NCBI GenBank assembly: GCA_963853835.1
Contig: OY970835.1
Coordinates: forward strand, 12,034,501-12,098,500
Origin: Calendula officinalis
Lineage: Eukaryota > Streptophyta > Magnoliopsida > Asterales > Asteraceae
DNA length: 64,000 nt
Direction of reading: 5' to 3'
Made by a program: the position numbers and the translations under genes. Below are positions 24,763-38,889 of this stretch, one piece after another; positions within the stretch are counted from its first letter, which is position 1; each line of letters opens with the position of its first letter. The notes under the pieces are model-generated. The model was not told the DNA's origin and did not search any database. It was given only the letters and a program-made list of their open reading frames with translations.

Positions 24763-27700
24763 TTATGGGCTATGCACACCTATTACTTGTAAAATGGATA
24801 TCTATTGGCTATTGGTAATGGCTAGTAGTTATAATGGTTTAAGGGACATCGGTATCAGTTATGGACATCTAGTGGTTATAACGTTCAAGGACCATTGTTA
24901 TGGGTTATGGACACCTATTACTTGTAAAATGGATAAATATAGGCTAATGGTCATGGCTAGTAGTTATAATGGTTCAAGGGCCATCGATATGAGTCATGGA
25001 CATGCAGGTAGTGGTTATAATGGTTCAATGGCCTTGCTTATGGGTTATACACACCTTTTACTTGTAAAATGGATATCTCTAGGCTATTGGTCATGGCTAG
25101 TAGTTATAATGGTTTAAGGGACATCAGTATCAGTTATGGACATCTAGTGGTTATAATGTTCAAGGACCATTGTTATGGGTTATGGACACCTATTACTTGT
25201 AAAATGGATAAATATAGGCTATTGGTCATGGCTAGTAGTTATAATGGTTCAAGGGCCATCGATATGAGTCATGGACATGCATGTAGTGGTTATAATGGTT
25301 CAATGGCCTTGGTTATGGGTTATACACACCTATTACTTGTAAAATGGATATCTCTAGGCTATTGGTCATGGCTAGAAGTTATAATGGTTTAAGGGACATC
25401 AGGATCAGTTATGGACATCTAGTGGTTATAATGTTCAAGGACCATTGTTATGGGTTATGGACACATATTACTTGTAAAATGGATAAATATAGGCTATTGG
25501 TCATGGCTAGTAGTTATAATGGTTCAAGGGCCATCGATATGAGTCATGGACATGCATGTAGTGGTTATAATGGTTCAATGGCCTTGGTTATGGGTTATGC
25601 ACACCTATTACTTGTAAAATGGATATCTATTGGCTATTGGTAATGGCTAGTTGTTATAATGGTTTAAGGGACATCAGTATCAGTTATGGACATCTAGTGG
25701 TTATAACGTTCAAGGACCATTGTTATGGGTTATGGACACCTATTACTTGTAAAATGGATAAATATAGGCTATTGGTCATGGCTAGTAGTTATAATGGTTC
25801 AAGGGCCGTCGATATGAGTCATGGACATGCATGTAGTGGTTATAATGGTTCAATGGCCTTGGTTATGGGTTATACACACCTATTACTTGTAAAACGGATA
25901 TCTATAGGCTATTGGTCATGGCTAGTAGTTATAATGGTTCAAGGGCCATCAGTATCAGTTATGGACATCTAGTGGTTATAATGGTTCGAGGACCATGGTT
26001 ATGGGTTATGGACACCTATTACTTGTAAAATGGATATCTATAGGCTATTGGTCATGCCTAGTAGTTATAATGGTTCAAGGGCCATCAGTATCAGTTATGG
26101 ACATCTAGTGGTTTTAATGTTCAAGGACCATGGTTATGGGTTATGGACACCTATTACTTGTATAATGGATATCTATAGGCTATTGGTCATGGCTAGTAGT
26201 TATAATGGTTCAAGGGCCATCAGTATCAGTTATGGACATCTAGTTGTTATAATTTTCAAGGACCATGGTTATGGGTTATAAACACCTATTACATGTAAAA
26301 TGATATCTATAGGCTATTGGTCATGGCTAGTAGTTATAATGGTTCAAGGGCCATCGATATGAGTTATGGAGATGCATGTAGTGGATATAATGGTTCAATG
26401 GCCTTGGTTATGGGTTATATACACCTATTACTTGTAAAATGGATATCTCTAGGCTATTGGTAATGGCTAGTAGTTATAATGGTTTAAGGGACATCAGTAT
26501 CAGTTATGGACATCTAGTGGTTATAATGTTCAAGGACCATTGTTATGGGTTATGGACACATATTACTTGTAAAATGGATAAATATAGGCTATTGGTCATG
26601 GCTAGTAGTTATAATGGTTCAAGGGCCATCGATATGAGTCATGGACATGCATGTAGTGGTTATAATGGTTCAATGGCCTTGGTTATGGGCTATGCACACC
26701 TATTACTTGTAAAATGGATATCTATTGGCTATTGGTAATGGCTAGTAGTTATAATGGTTTAAGGGACATCGGTATCAGTTATGGACATCTAGTGGTTATA
26801 ACGTTCAAGGACCATTGTTATGGGTTATGGACACCTATTACTTGTAAAATGGATAAATATAGGCTAATGGTCATGGCTAGTAGTTATAATGGTTCAAGGG
26901 CCATCGATATGAGTCATGGACATGCAGGTAGTGGTTATAATGGTTCAATGGCCTTGCTTATGGGTTATACACACCTATTACTTGTAAAATGGATATCTCT
27001 AGGCTATTGGTCATGGCTAGTAGTTATAATGGTTTAAGGGACATCAGTATCAGTTATGGACATCTAGTGGTTATAATGTTCAAGGACCATTGTTATGGGT
27101 TATGGACACATATTACTTGTAAAATGGATAAATATAGGCTATTGGTCATGGCTAGTAGTTATAATGGTTCAAGGGCCATCGATATGAGTCATGGACATGC
27201 ATGTAGTGGTTATAATGGTTCAATGGCCTTGGTTATGGGTTATGCACACCTATTACTTGTAAAATGGATATCTATTGGCTATTGGTAATGGCTAGTAGTT
27301 ATAATGGTTTAAGGGACATCAGTATCAGTTATGGACATCTAGTGGTTATAACGTTCAAGGACCATTGTTATGGGTTATGGACACCTATTACTTGTAAAAT
27401 GGATAAATATAGGCTATTGGTCATGGCTAGTAGTTATAATGGTTCAAGGGCCATCGATATGAGTCATGGACATGCATGTAGTGGTTATAATGGTTCAATG
27501 GCCTTGGTTATGGGTTATACACACCTATTACTTTTAAAACGGATATCTATAGGCTATTGGTCATGGCTAGTAGTTATAATGGTTCAAGCGCCATCAGTAT
27601 CAGTTATGGACATCTAGTGGTTATAATGGTTCGAGGACCATGGTTATGGGTTATGGACACCTATTACTTGTAAAATGGATATCTATAGGCTATTGGTCAT

Positions 27701-30700
27701 GCCTAGTAGTTATAATGGTTCAAGGGCCATCAGTATCAGTTATGGACATCTAGTGGTTATAATGTTCAAGGACCATGGTTTTGGGTTATGGACACCAATT
27801 ACTTGTAAAATGGATATCTATAGGCTATTGGTCATGGCTAGTAGTTATAATGGTTCAAGGGCCATCAGTATCATGGACATCTAGTGGTTATAATGGTTCA
27901 ATGGCCTTGGTTATGGGTTATGTACACCTATTACTTGTAAAATGGATATCTATAGGCTATTGGTCATGCCTAGTAGTTATAATGGTTTAAGGGCCATCAG
28001 TATCAGTTATGGACATCTAGTGGTTATAATGTTCAACGACCATGGTTATGGGTTATGGACACCTATTACTTGTAAAATGGATATCTATAGGCTATTGCTC
28101 ATGGCTAGTAGTTATAATGGTTCAAGGGCCATCGATATGAGTTGTGGACATGCATGTAGTGGTTATAATGGTTCAATGGCCTAGGTTATGGTTTATGTAC
28201 ACCTATTACATGTAAAATGGATATCTATAGGCTATTGGTCATGGCTAGTAGTTATAATGCTTTAAGGGACATCAATATCATTTATGGACATCTAGTGGTT
28301 ATAATGTTCAAGGACCATTGTTATGGGTTATGGACACCTATTACTTGTAAAATGGATAACTATAAGCTATTGGTCATGGCTAGTACTTATAATGCTTCAA
28401 GGGCCATCGATATGAGTTATGGACATGCATGTAGAGGTTATAATGGTTCAATGTCCTTGGTTATGGTTATCCTATTACTTGTAAAATGGTTATCTATAGG
28501 CTATTGGTCATGGCTAGTAGTTATAATGGGTCAAGGGCCATCAATATCAGTTATGGACATCTAGTGGTTAAATGGTTCAAGGACCATGGTTATGGGTTAT
28601 GGACACCTATTACTTGCAAAATGCATATCTATAGGCTATTGGTCATGGCTATTAGTTATAATGGTTCAAGGGCCATCAGTATCAGTTATGGACATCTAGT
28701 GGTTATAATGGTTCAAGGACCATGGTTATGGGTTATGGACACCTATTACTTGTAAGATGGATATCTTTAAGTTATTGGTCATGGCTAGTAGTTATAATGG
28801 TTCAAAGGCCACCAGTATCATTTATGGACATCTAGTGGTTATAATGGTTCAAGGACCATGGTTATGGGTTATGGACACCTATTATTTGTAAAATGAATAT
28901 CTATAGGCTATTGGTCATGGCTAGTAGTTATAATGGTTTAAGGGCCATCAGTATCAGTTATGGACATCTAGTGGTTATAATGGTTCAAGGACCATGGTAA
29001 TGGGTTATGGACACCTATTACTTGTAAAATGGATATCTATATAGGTCATGGCTAGTAGTTATAATGGTTCAAGGGCCATCGGTAACAGTTATGGATATCT
29101 AGAGGTTATATTTGTTCAAGGGCCATGGTTATGGGTTACGGACACCTATTACTTGAAAATTGGATATCTACAGGCTATTGGTCATGGCTAGTAGTTATAA
29201 TGGTTTAAGGGCCATCAGTATCAGCTATGGACATCTAGTGGTTATAATGTTCAAGGACCATGGTTATGGGTTATGGACACCTATTACTTGTAAAATGGAT
29301 ATCTATAGGCTATTGGTCATGGCTAGTAGTTATAATGGTTCAAGGGCCATCGATATGAGTTATGGACATGCATGTAGTGGTTATAATGGTTCAATGGCCT
29401 TCGTTATGGGTTATGCACACCTATTACTTGTAAAATGGATATCTATAGGCTATTGGTCATGGCTAGTAGTTATAATGGTTCAAGGGCCATCAGTATCAGT
29501 TATGGACATCTAGTGGTTATTAGGTTCAAGGACCATGGTTATGGGTTATGGACACCTATTACTTGTAAAATGGGTATCTATATAGGCTATTGGTCATGGC
29601 TAGTAGTTATAATTGTTCAAGGGCCATCAGTATCAGTTATGGACATCTAGTGGTTATAATGGTTCAAGGACCATGGTTATGGGTTATGGACACCTATTAC
29701 TTGTAAGATGGATATCTTTAAGTTATTGGTCATGGCTAGTAGTTATAATGGTTCAAAGGCCACCAGTATCATTTATGGACATCTAGTGGTTATAATGTTC
29801 AAGGACCATGGTTATGGGTTATGGACACCTATTACTTGTAAAATGGATATCTATAGGCTATTGGTCATGGCTAGTAGTTATAATGGTTCAAGGTCGATCG
29901 ATATGAGTTATGGACATGCATGTAGTGGTTATAATGGTTCAATGGCCTTCGTTATGGGTTATGCACACCTATTACCTGTAAAATGGATATCTATACGCTA
30001 TTGGTCATGGCTAGTAGTTATAATGGTTCAAGGGCCATCAGTATCAGTTATGGACATCTAGTGGTTATAAGGTTCAAGGACCATGGTTATGGGTTATGGA
30101 CACATATTACTTGTAAAATGGATAAATATAGGCTATTGGTCATGGCTAGTAGTTATAATGGTTCAAGGGCCATCGATATGAGTCATGGACATGCATGTAG
30201 TTGTTATAATGGTTCAATGGCCTTCGTTATGGGTTATGCACACCTATTACTTGTAAAATGGATATCTTTAAGTTATTGGTCATGGCTAGTAGTTATAATG
30301 GTTCAAAGGCCACCAGTATCATTTATGGACATCTAGTGGTTATAATGTTCAAGGACCATGGTTATGGGTTATACACACCTATTACTTGTAAAACGGATAT
30401 CTATAGGCTATTGGTCATGGCTAGTAGTTATAATGGTTCAAGCGCCATCAGTATCAGTTATGGACATCTAGTGGTTATAATGGTTCAATGGCCTTGGTAA
30501 TGGGTTATGCACACCTATTACTTGTAAAATGGATATCTATAGGCTATTGGTCATGGCTAGTAGTTATAATGGTTCAAGGGCCATCAGTATCAGTTATGGA
30601 CATCTAGTGGTTATAAGGTTCAAGGACCATGGTTATGGGTTATGGACACATATTACTTGTAAAATGGATAAATATAGGCTATTGGTCATGGCTAGTAGTT

Positions 30701-32399
30701 ATAATGGTTCAAGGGCCATCGATATGAGTCATGGACATGCATGTAGTGGTTATAATGGTTCAATGGCCTTGGTTATGGGTTATACACACCTATTACTTGT
30801 AAAATGGATATCTCTAGGCTATTGGTCATGGCTAGTAGTTATAATGGTTTAAGGGACATCAGTATCAGTCATGGCTAGTAGTTATAATGGTTTAAGGGAC
30901 ATCAGTATCAGTTATGGACATCTAGTGGTTATAATGTTCAAGGACCATTGTTATGGGTTATGGACACATATTACTTGTAAAATGGATAAATATAGGCTAT
31001 TGGTCATGGCTAGTAGTTATAATGGTTCAAGGGCCATCGATATGAGTCATGGACATGCATGTAGTGGTTATAATGGTTCAATGGCCTTGGTTATGGGCTA
31101 TGCACACCTATTACTTGTAAAATGAATATCTATAGGCTATTGGTCATGGCTAGTAGTTATAATGGTTTAAGGGCCATCAGTATCAGTTATGGACATCTAG
31201 TGGTTATAATGGTTCAAGGACCATGGTTATGGGTTATGGACACCTATTACTTGTAAAATGGATATCTATATAGGTCATGGCTAGTAGTTATAATGGTTCA
31301 AGGGCCATCGGTAACAGTTATGGATATCTAGAGGTTATATTTGTTCAAGGGCCATGGTTATGGGTTACGGACACCTATTACTTGAAAAATGGGTATCTAC
31401 AGGCTATTGGTCATGGCTAGTAGTTATAATGGTTTAAGGGCCATCAGTATCAGCTATGGACATCTAGTGGTTATAATGTTCAAGGACCATGGTTATGGGT
31501 TATGGACACCTATTACTTGTAAAATTGATATCTATAGGCTATTGGTCATGGCTAGTAGTTATAATGGTTCAAGGGCCATCGATATGAGTTATGGACATGC
31601 ATGTAGTGGTTATAATGGTTCAATGGCCTTCGTTATGGGTTATGCACACCTATTACTTGTAAAATGGATATCTATAGGCTATTGGTCATGGCTAGTAGTT
31701 ATAATGGTTCAAGGGCCATCAGTATCAGTTATGGACATCTAGTGGTTATAATGGTTCAAGGACCATGGTTATGGGTTATGGACACCTATTACTTGTAAAA
31801 TGGATATCTTTAAGTTATTGGTCATGGCTAGTAGTTATAATGGTTCAAAGGCCACCAGTATCATTTATGGACATCTAGTGGTTATAATGTTCAAGGACCA
31901 TGGTTATGGGTTATGGACACCTATTACTTGTAAAATGGATATCTATAGGCTATTGGTCATGGCTAGTAGTTATAATGGTTCAAGGGCCATCGATATGAGT
32001 TATGGACATGCATGTAGTGGTTATAATGGTTCAATGGCCTTCGTTATGGGTTATGCACACCTATTACCTGTAAAATGGAAATCTATAGGCTATTGGTCAT
32101 GGCTAGTAGTTATAATGGTTCAAGGCCCATCAGTATCAGTTATGGACATCTAGTGGTTATAAGGTTCAAGGACCATGGTTATGGGTTATGGACACATATT
32201 ACTTGTAAAATGGATAAATATAGGCTATTGGTCATGGCTAGTAGTTTTAATGGTTCAAGGGCCATCGATATGAGTCATGGACATGCATGTAGTGGTTATA
32301 ATGGTTCAATGGCCTTGGTTATGGGTTATGCACACCTATTACTTGTAAAATGGATATCTATTGGCTATTGGTAATGGCTAGTAGTTATAATGGTTCAAG

Positions 32400-34250
32400 G
32401 GCCATCCAGTTAGGGAAATCTAGTAGTTATAATGTTCAAGGACCATGGTTATGGGTTATGGACACCTATTACTTGTAAAATGGATATCTATAGGCTATTG
32501 GTCATGGCTAGTAGTTATAATGGTTCAAGGGCCATCGATATGAGTTATGGACATGCATGTAGTGGTTATAATGGTTCAATGGCCTTCGTTATGGGTTATG
32601 CACACCTATTTCTTGTAAAATGGATATCTATAGGCTATTGGTCATGGCTAGTAGTTATAATGGTTCAAGGGCCATCAGTATCAGTTATGGACATCTAGTG
32701 GTTATAATGGTTCAAGGACCATGGTTATGGGTTATGGACACCTATTACTTGTAAAATGGATATCTTTAAGTTATTGGTCATGGCTAGTAGTTATAATGGT
32801 TCAAAGGCCACCAGTATCATTTATGGACATCTAGTGGTTATAATGTTTAAGGACCATGGTTATGGGTTATGGACACCTATTACTTGTAAAATGGATATCT
32901 TTAAGTTATTGGTCATGGCTAGTAGTTATAATGGTTCAAAGGCCACCAGTATCATTTATGGACATCTAGTGGTTATAATGTTCAAGGACCATGGTTATGG
33001 GTTATGGACACCTATTACTTGTAAAATGGATATCTATAGGCTATTGGTCATGGCTAGTAGTTATAATGCTTCAAGGGCCATCGATATGAGTTATGGACAT
33101 GCATGTAGTGGTTATAATGGTTCAATGGCCTTCGTTATGGGTTATGCACACCTATTACTTGTAAAATGGATATCTATAGGCTATTGGTCATGGCTAGTAG
33201 TTATAATGGTTCAAGGGCCATCAGTATCAGTTATGGACATCTAGTGGTTATAAGGTTCAAGGACCATGGTTATGGGTTATGGACACATATTACTTGTAAA
33301 ATGGATAAATATAGGCTATTGGTCATGGCTAGTAGTTATAATGGTTCAAGGGCCATCGATATGAGTCATCGACATGCATGTAGTGGTTATAATGGTTCAA
33401 TGGCCTTGGTTATGGGTTATGCACACCTATTACTTGTAAAATGGATATCTATTGGCTATTGGTAATGGCTATTAGTTATAATGGTTCAAGGGCCATCCAG
33501 TTAGGGAAATCTAGTAGTTATAATGTTCAAGGACCATGGTTATGGGTTATGGACACCTATTACTTGTAAAATGGATATCTCTAGGCTATTGGTCATGGCT
33601 AGTAGTTATAATGCTTCAAGGGCCATCGATATGAGTTATGGACATGCATGTAGTGGTTATAATGGTTCAATGGCCTTCGTTATGGGTTATGCACACCTAT
33701 TACTTGTAAAATGGATATCTATAGGCTATTGGTCATGGCTAGTAGTTATAATGGTTCAAGGGCCATCAGTATCAGTTATGGACATCTAGTGGTTATAAGG
33801 TTCAAGGACCATGGTTATGGGTTATGGACACATATTACTTGTAAAATGGATAAATATAGGCTATTGGTCATGGCTAGTAGTTATAATGGTTCAAGGGCCA
33901 TCGATATGAGTCATCGACATGCATGTAGTGGTTATAATGGTTCAATGGCCTTGGTTATGGGTTATGCACACCTATTACTTGTAAAATGGATATCTATTGG
34001 CTATTGGTAATGGCTATTAGTTATAATGGTTCAAGGGCCATCCAGTTAGGGAAATCTAGTAGTTATAATGTTCAAGGACCATGGTTATGGGTTATGGACA
34101 CCTATTACTTGTAAAATGGATATCTATAGGCTATTGGTCATGGCTAGTAGTTATAATGGTTCAAGGGCCATCGATATGAGTTATGGACATGCATGTAGTG
34201 GTTATAATGGTTCAATGGCCTTGGTTATGGGTTATACACACCTATTACTT
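32400..34250. repeat. 545-bp higher-order repeat in the left satellite arm
   Basis: A four-monomer block of 545 bp repeats in tandem: landmarks at 33,166 and 33,711, and at 33,523 and 34,068, are exactly 545 bp apart. Each block contains one shortened monomer marked CATCCAGTTAGGGAAATC, seen at about 32,403, 33,498 and 34,040. Borders are approximate. Confidence 0.7.
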
Positions 34251-34339
34251 GTAAAATGGATATCTCTAGGCTATTGGTCATGGCTAGTAGTTATAATGGT
34301 TCAAGGGCCATCAGTATCAGTTATGGACATCTAGTGGTT

Positions 34340-37300
34340 ATAATGGTTCAAGGACCATGGTTATGGGTTATGGACACCTATTACTTGTAAAATGGATATC
34401 TATATAGGTCATGGCTAGTAGTTATAATGGTTCAAGGGCCATCGGTAACAGTTATGGATATCTAGAGGTTATATTTGTTCAAGGGCCATGGTTATGGGTT
34501 ACGGACACCTATTACTTGAAAAATGGATATCTACAGGGTATTGGTCATGGCTAGTAGTTATAATGGTTTAAGGGCCATCAGTATCAGCTATGGACATCTA
34601 GTGGTTATAATGTTCAAGGACCATGGTTATGGGTTATGGACACCTATTACTTGTAAAATGGATATCTATAGGCTATTGGTCATGGCTAGTAGTTATAATG
34701 GTTCAAGGGCCATCGATATGAGTTATGGACATGCATGTAGTGGTTATAATGGTTCAATGGCCTTCGTTATGGGTTATGCACACCTATTACTTGTAAAATG
34801 GATATCTATAGGCTATTGGTCATGGCTAGTAGTTATAATGGTTCAAGGGCCATCAGTATCAGTTATGGACATCTAGTGGTTATAAGGTTCAAGGACCATG
34901 GTTATGGGTTATGGACACCTATTACTTGTAAAATGGGTATCTATATAGGCTATTGGTCATGGCTAGTAGTTATAATGGTTCAAGGGCCATCAGTATCAGT
35001 TATGGACATCTAGTGGTTATAATGGTTCAAGGACCATGGTTATGGGTTATGGACACCTATTACTTGTAAAATGGATATCTTTAAGTTATTGGTCATGGCT
35101 AGTAGTTATAATGGTTCAAAGGCCACCAGTATCATTTATGGACATCTAGTGGTTATAATGTTCAAGGACCATGGTTATGGGTTATGGACACCTATTACTT
35201 GTAAAATGGATATCTATAGGCTATTGGTCATAGCTAGTAGTTATAATGGTTTAAGGGCCATCGATATGAGTTATGGACATGCATGTAGTGGTTATAATGG
35301 TTCAATGGCCTTCGTTATGGGTTATGCACACCTATTACTTGTAAAATGGATATCTATAGGCTATTGGTCATGGCTAGTAGTTATAATGGTTCAAGGGCCA
35401 TCAGTATCAGTTATGGACATCTAGTGGTTATAAGGTTCAAGGACCATGGTTATGGGTTATGGACACATATTACTTGTAAAATGGATAAATATAGGCTATT
35501 GGTCATGGCTAGTAGTTATAATGGTTCAAGGGCCATCGATATGAGTCATGGACATGCATGTAGTGGTTATAATGGTTCAATGGCCTTGGTTATGGGTTAT
35601 GCACACCTATTACTTGTAAAATGGATATCTATTGGCTATTGGTAATGGCTAGTAGTTATAATGGTTCAAGGGCCATCCAGTTAGGGAAATCTAGTAGTTA
35701 TAATGTTCAAGGACCATTGTTATGGGTTATGGACACCTATTACTTGTAAAATGGATATCTATAGGCTATTGGTCATGGCTAGTAGTTATAATGGTTCAAG
35801 GGCCATCGATATGAGTCATGGACATGCATGTAGTGGTTATAATGGTTCAATGGCCTTGGTTATGGGTTATACACACCTATTACTTGTAAAATGGATATCT
35901 CTAGGCTATTGGTCATGGCTAGTAGTTATAATGGTTTAAGGGACATCAGTATCAGTTATGGACATCTAGTGGTTATAATGTTCAAGGACCATTGTTATGG
36001 GTTATGGACACATATTACTTATAAAATGGATAAATATAGGCTATTGGTCATGGCTAGTAGTTATAATGGTTCAAGGGCCATCGTTATGAGTCATGGACAT
36101 GCATGTAGTGGTTATAATGGTTCAATGGCCTTGGTTATGGGTTATGCACACCTATTACTTGTAAAATGAATATCTATAGGCTATTGGTCATGGCTAGTAG
36201 TTATAATGGTTTAAGGGCCATCAGTATCAGTTATGGACATCTAGTGGTTATAATGGTTCAAGGACCATGGTTATGGGTTATGGACACCTATTACTTGTAA
36301 AATGGATATCTATATAGGTCATGGCTAGTAGTTATAATGGTTCAAGGGCCATCGGTAACAGTTATGGATATCTAGAGGTTATATTTGTTCAAGGGCCATG
36401 GTTATGGGTTACGGACACCTATTACTTGAAAAATGGATATCTACAGGGTATTGGTCATGGCTAGTAGTTATAATGGTTTAAGGGCCATCAGTATCAGCTA
36501 TGGACATCTAGTGGTTATAATGTTCAAGGACCATGGTTATGGGTTATGGACACCTATTACTTGTAAAATGGATATCTATAGGCTATTGGTCATGGCTAGT
36601 AGTTATAATGGTTCAAGGGCCATCGATATGAGTTATGGGCATGCATGTAGTGGTTATAATGGTTCAATGGCCTTCGTTATGGGTTATGCACACCTATTAC
36701 TTGTAAAATGGATATCTATAGGCTATTGGTCATGGCTAGTAGTTATAATGGTTCAAGGGCCATCAGTATCAGTTATGGACATCTAGTGGTTATAAGGTTC
36801 AAGGACCATGGTTATGGGTTATGGACACCTATTACTTGTAAAATGGGTATCTATATAGGCTATTGGTCATGGCTAGTAGTTATAATGGTTCAAGGGCCAT
36901 CAGTATCAGTTATGGACATCTAGTGGTTATAATGGTTCAAGGACCATGGTTATGGGTTATGGACACCTATTACTTGTAAAATGGATATCTTTAAGTTATT
37001 GGTCATGGCTAGTAGTTATAATGGTTCAAAGGCCACCAGTATCATTTATGGACATCTAGTGGTTATAATGTTCAAGGACCATGGTTATGGGTTATGGACA
37101 CCTATTACTTGTAAAATGGATATCTATAGGCTATTGGTCATGGCTAGTAGTTATAATGGTTCAAGGGCCATCGATATGAGTTATGGACATGCATGTAGTG
37201 GTTATAATGGTTCAATGGCCTTCGTTATGGGTTATGCACACCTATTACTTGTAAAATGGATATCTATAGGCTATTGGTCATGGCTAGTAGTTATAATGGT

Positions 37301-38150
37301 TCAAGGGCCATCAGTATCAGTTATGGACATCTAGTGGTTATAAGGTTCAAGGACCATGGTTATGGGTTATGGACACATATTACTTGTAAAATGGATAAAT
37401 ATAGGCTATTGGTCATGGCTAGTAGTTATAATGGTTCAAGGGCCATCGATATGAGTCATGGACATGCATGTAGTGGTTATAATGGTTCAATGGCCTTGGT
37501 TATGGGTTATGCACACCTATTACTTGTAAAATGGATATCTATTGGCTATTGGTAATGGCTAGTAGTTATAATGGTTCAAGGGCCATCCAGTTAGGGAAAT
37601 CTAGTAGTTATAATGTTCAAGGACCATGGTTATGGGTTATGGACACCTATTACTTGTAAAATGGATATCTATAGGCTATTGGTCATGGCTAGTAGTTATA
37701 ATGGTTCAAGGGCCATCGATATGAGTTATGGACATGCATGTAGTGGTTATAATGGTTCAATGGCCTTGGTTATGGGTTATGCACACCTATTACTTGTAAA
37801 ATGGATATCTATAGGCTATTGGTCATGGCTAGTAGTTATAATGGTTCAAGGGCTATCAGTATCAGTTATGGACATCTAGTGGTTATAAGGTTCAAGGACC
37901 ATGGTTATGGGTTATGGACACATATTACTTGTAAAATGGATAAATATAGGCTATTGGTCATGGCTAGTAGTTATAATGGTTCAAGGGCCATCGATATGAG
38001 TCATGGACATGCATGTAGTGGTTATAATGGTTCAATGGCCTTGGTTATGGGTTATACACACCTATTACTTGTAAAATGGATATCTCTAGGCTATTGGTCA
38101 TGGCTAGTAGTTATAATGGTTTAAGGGACATCAATATCATTTAAGGACAT
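34340..38150. repeat. 1,910-bp higher-order repeat, two copies
   Basis: Landmarks at 34,523, 34,798, 35,071 and 35,346 recur at 36,433, 36,708, 36,981 and 37,256, each offset by exactly 1,910 bp (about 14 monomers). Both copies contain the short variant GGATATCTATATAGGTCATGG followed by GGTAACAGTTATGGATATC. Only scattered single-base differences are visible between them. Confidence 0.85.
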
Positions 38151-38889
38151 CTAGTGATTATAATGTTCAAGGACCATTGTTATGGGTTATGGACACCTAT
38201 TACTTGTAAAATGGATAACTATAGGCTATTGGTCATGGCTAGTAGTTATAATGGTTCAAGGGCCATCGATATGAGTCATGGACATGCATGTAGTGGTTAT
38301 AATGGTTCAATGGCCTTGGTTATGGGTTATGCACACCTATTACTTGTAAAATGGATATCTATTGGCTATTGGTAATGGCTAGTACTTATAATGGTTTAAG
38401 GGACATCAGTATCAGTTATGGACATCTAGTGGTTATAACGTTCAAGGACCATTGTTATGGGTTATGGACACCTATTACTTGTAAAATGGATAAATATAGG
38501 CTATTGGTCATGGCTAGTAGTTATAATGGTTCAAGGGCCATCGATATGAGTCATGGACATGCATTTAGTGGTTATAATGGTTCAATGGCCTTGGTTATGG
38601 GTTATACACACCTATTACTTGTAAAACGGATATCTATAGGCTATTGGTCATGGCTAGTAGTTATAATGGTCCAAGCGCCATCAGTATCAGTTATGGACAT
38701 CTAGTGGTTATAATGGTTCGAGGACCATGGTTATGGGTTATGGACACCTATTACTTGTAAAATGGATATCTATAGGCTATTGGTCATGCCTAGTAGTTAT
38801 AATGGTTCAAGGGCCATCAGTATCAGTTATGGACATCTAGTGGTTATAATGGTTCAATGGCCTTGGTTATGGGTTATGTACACCTATTA

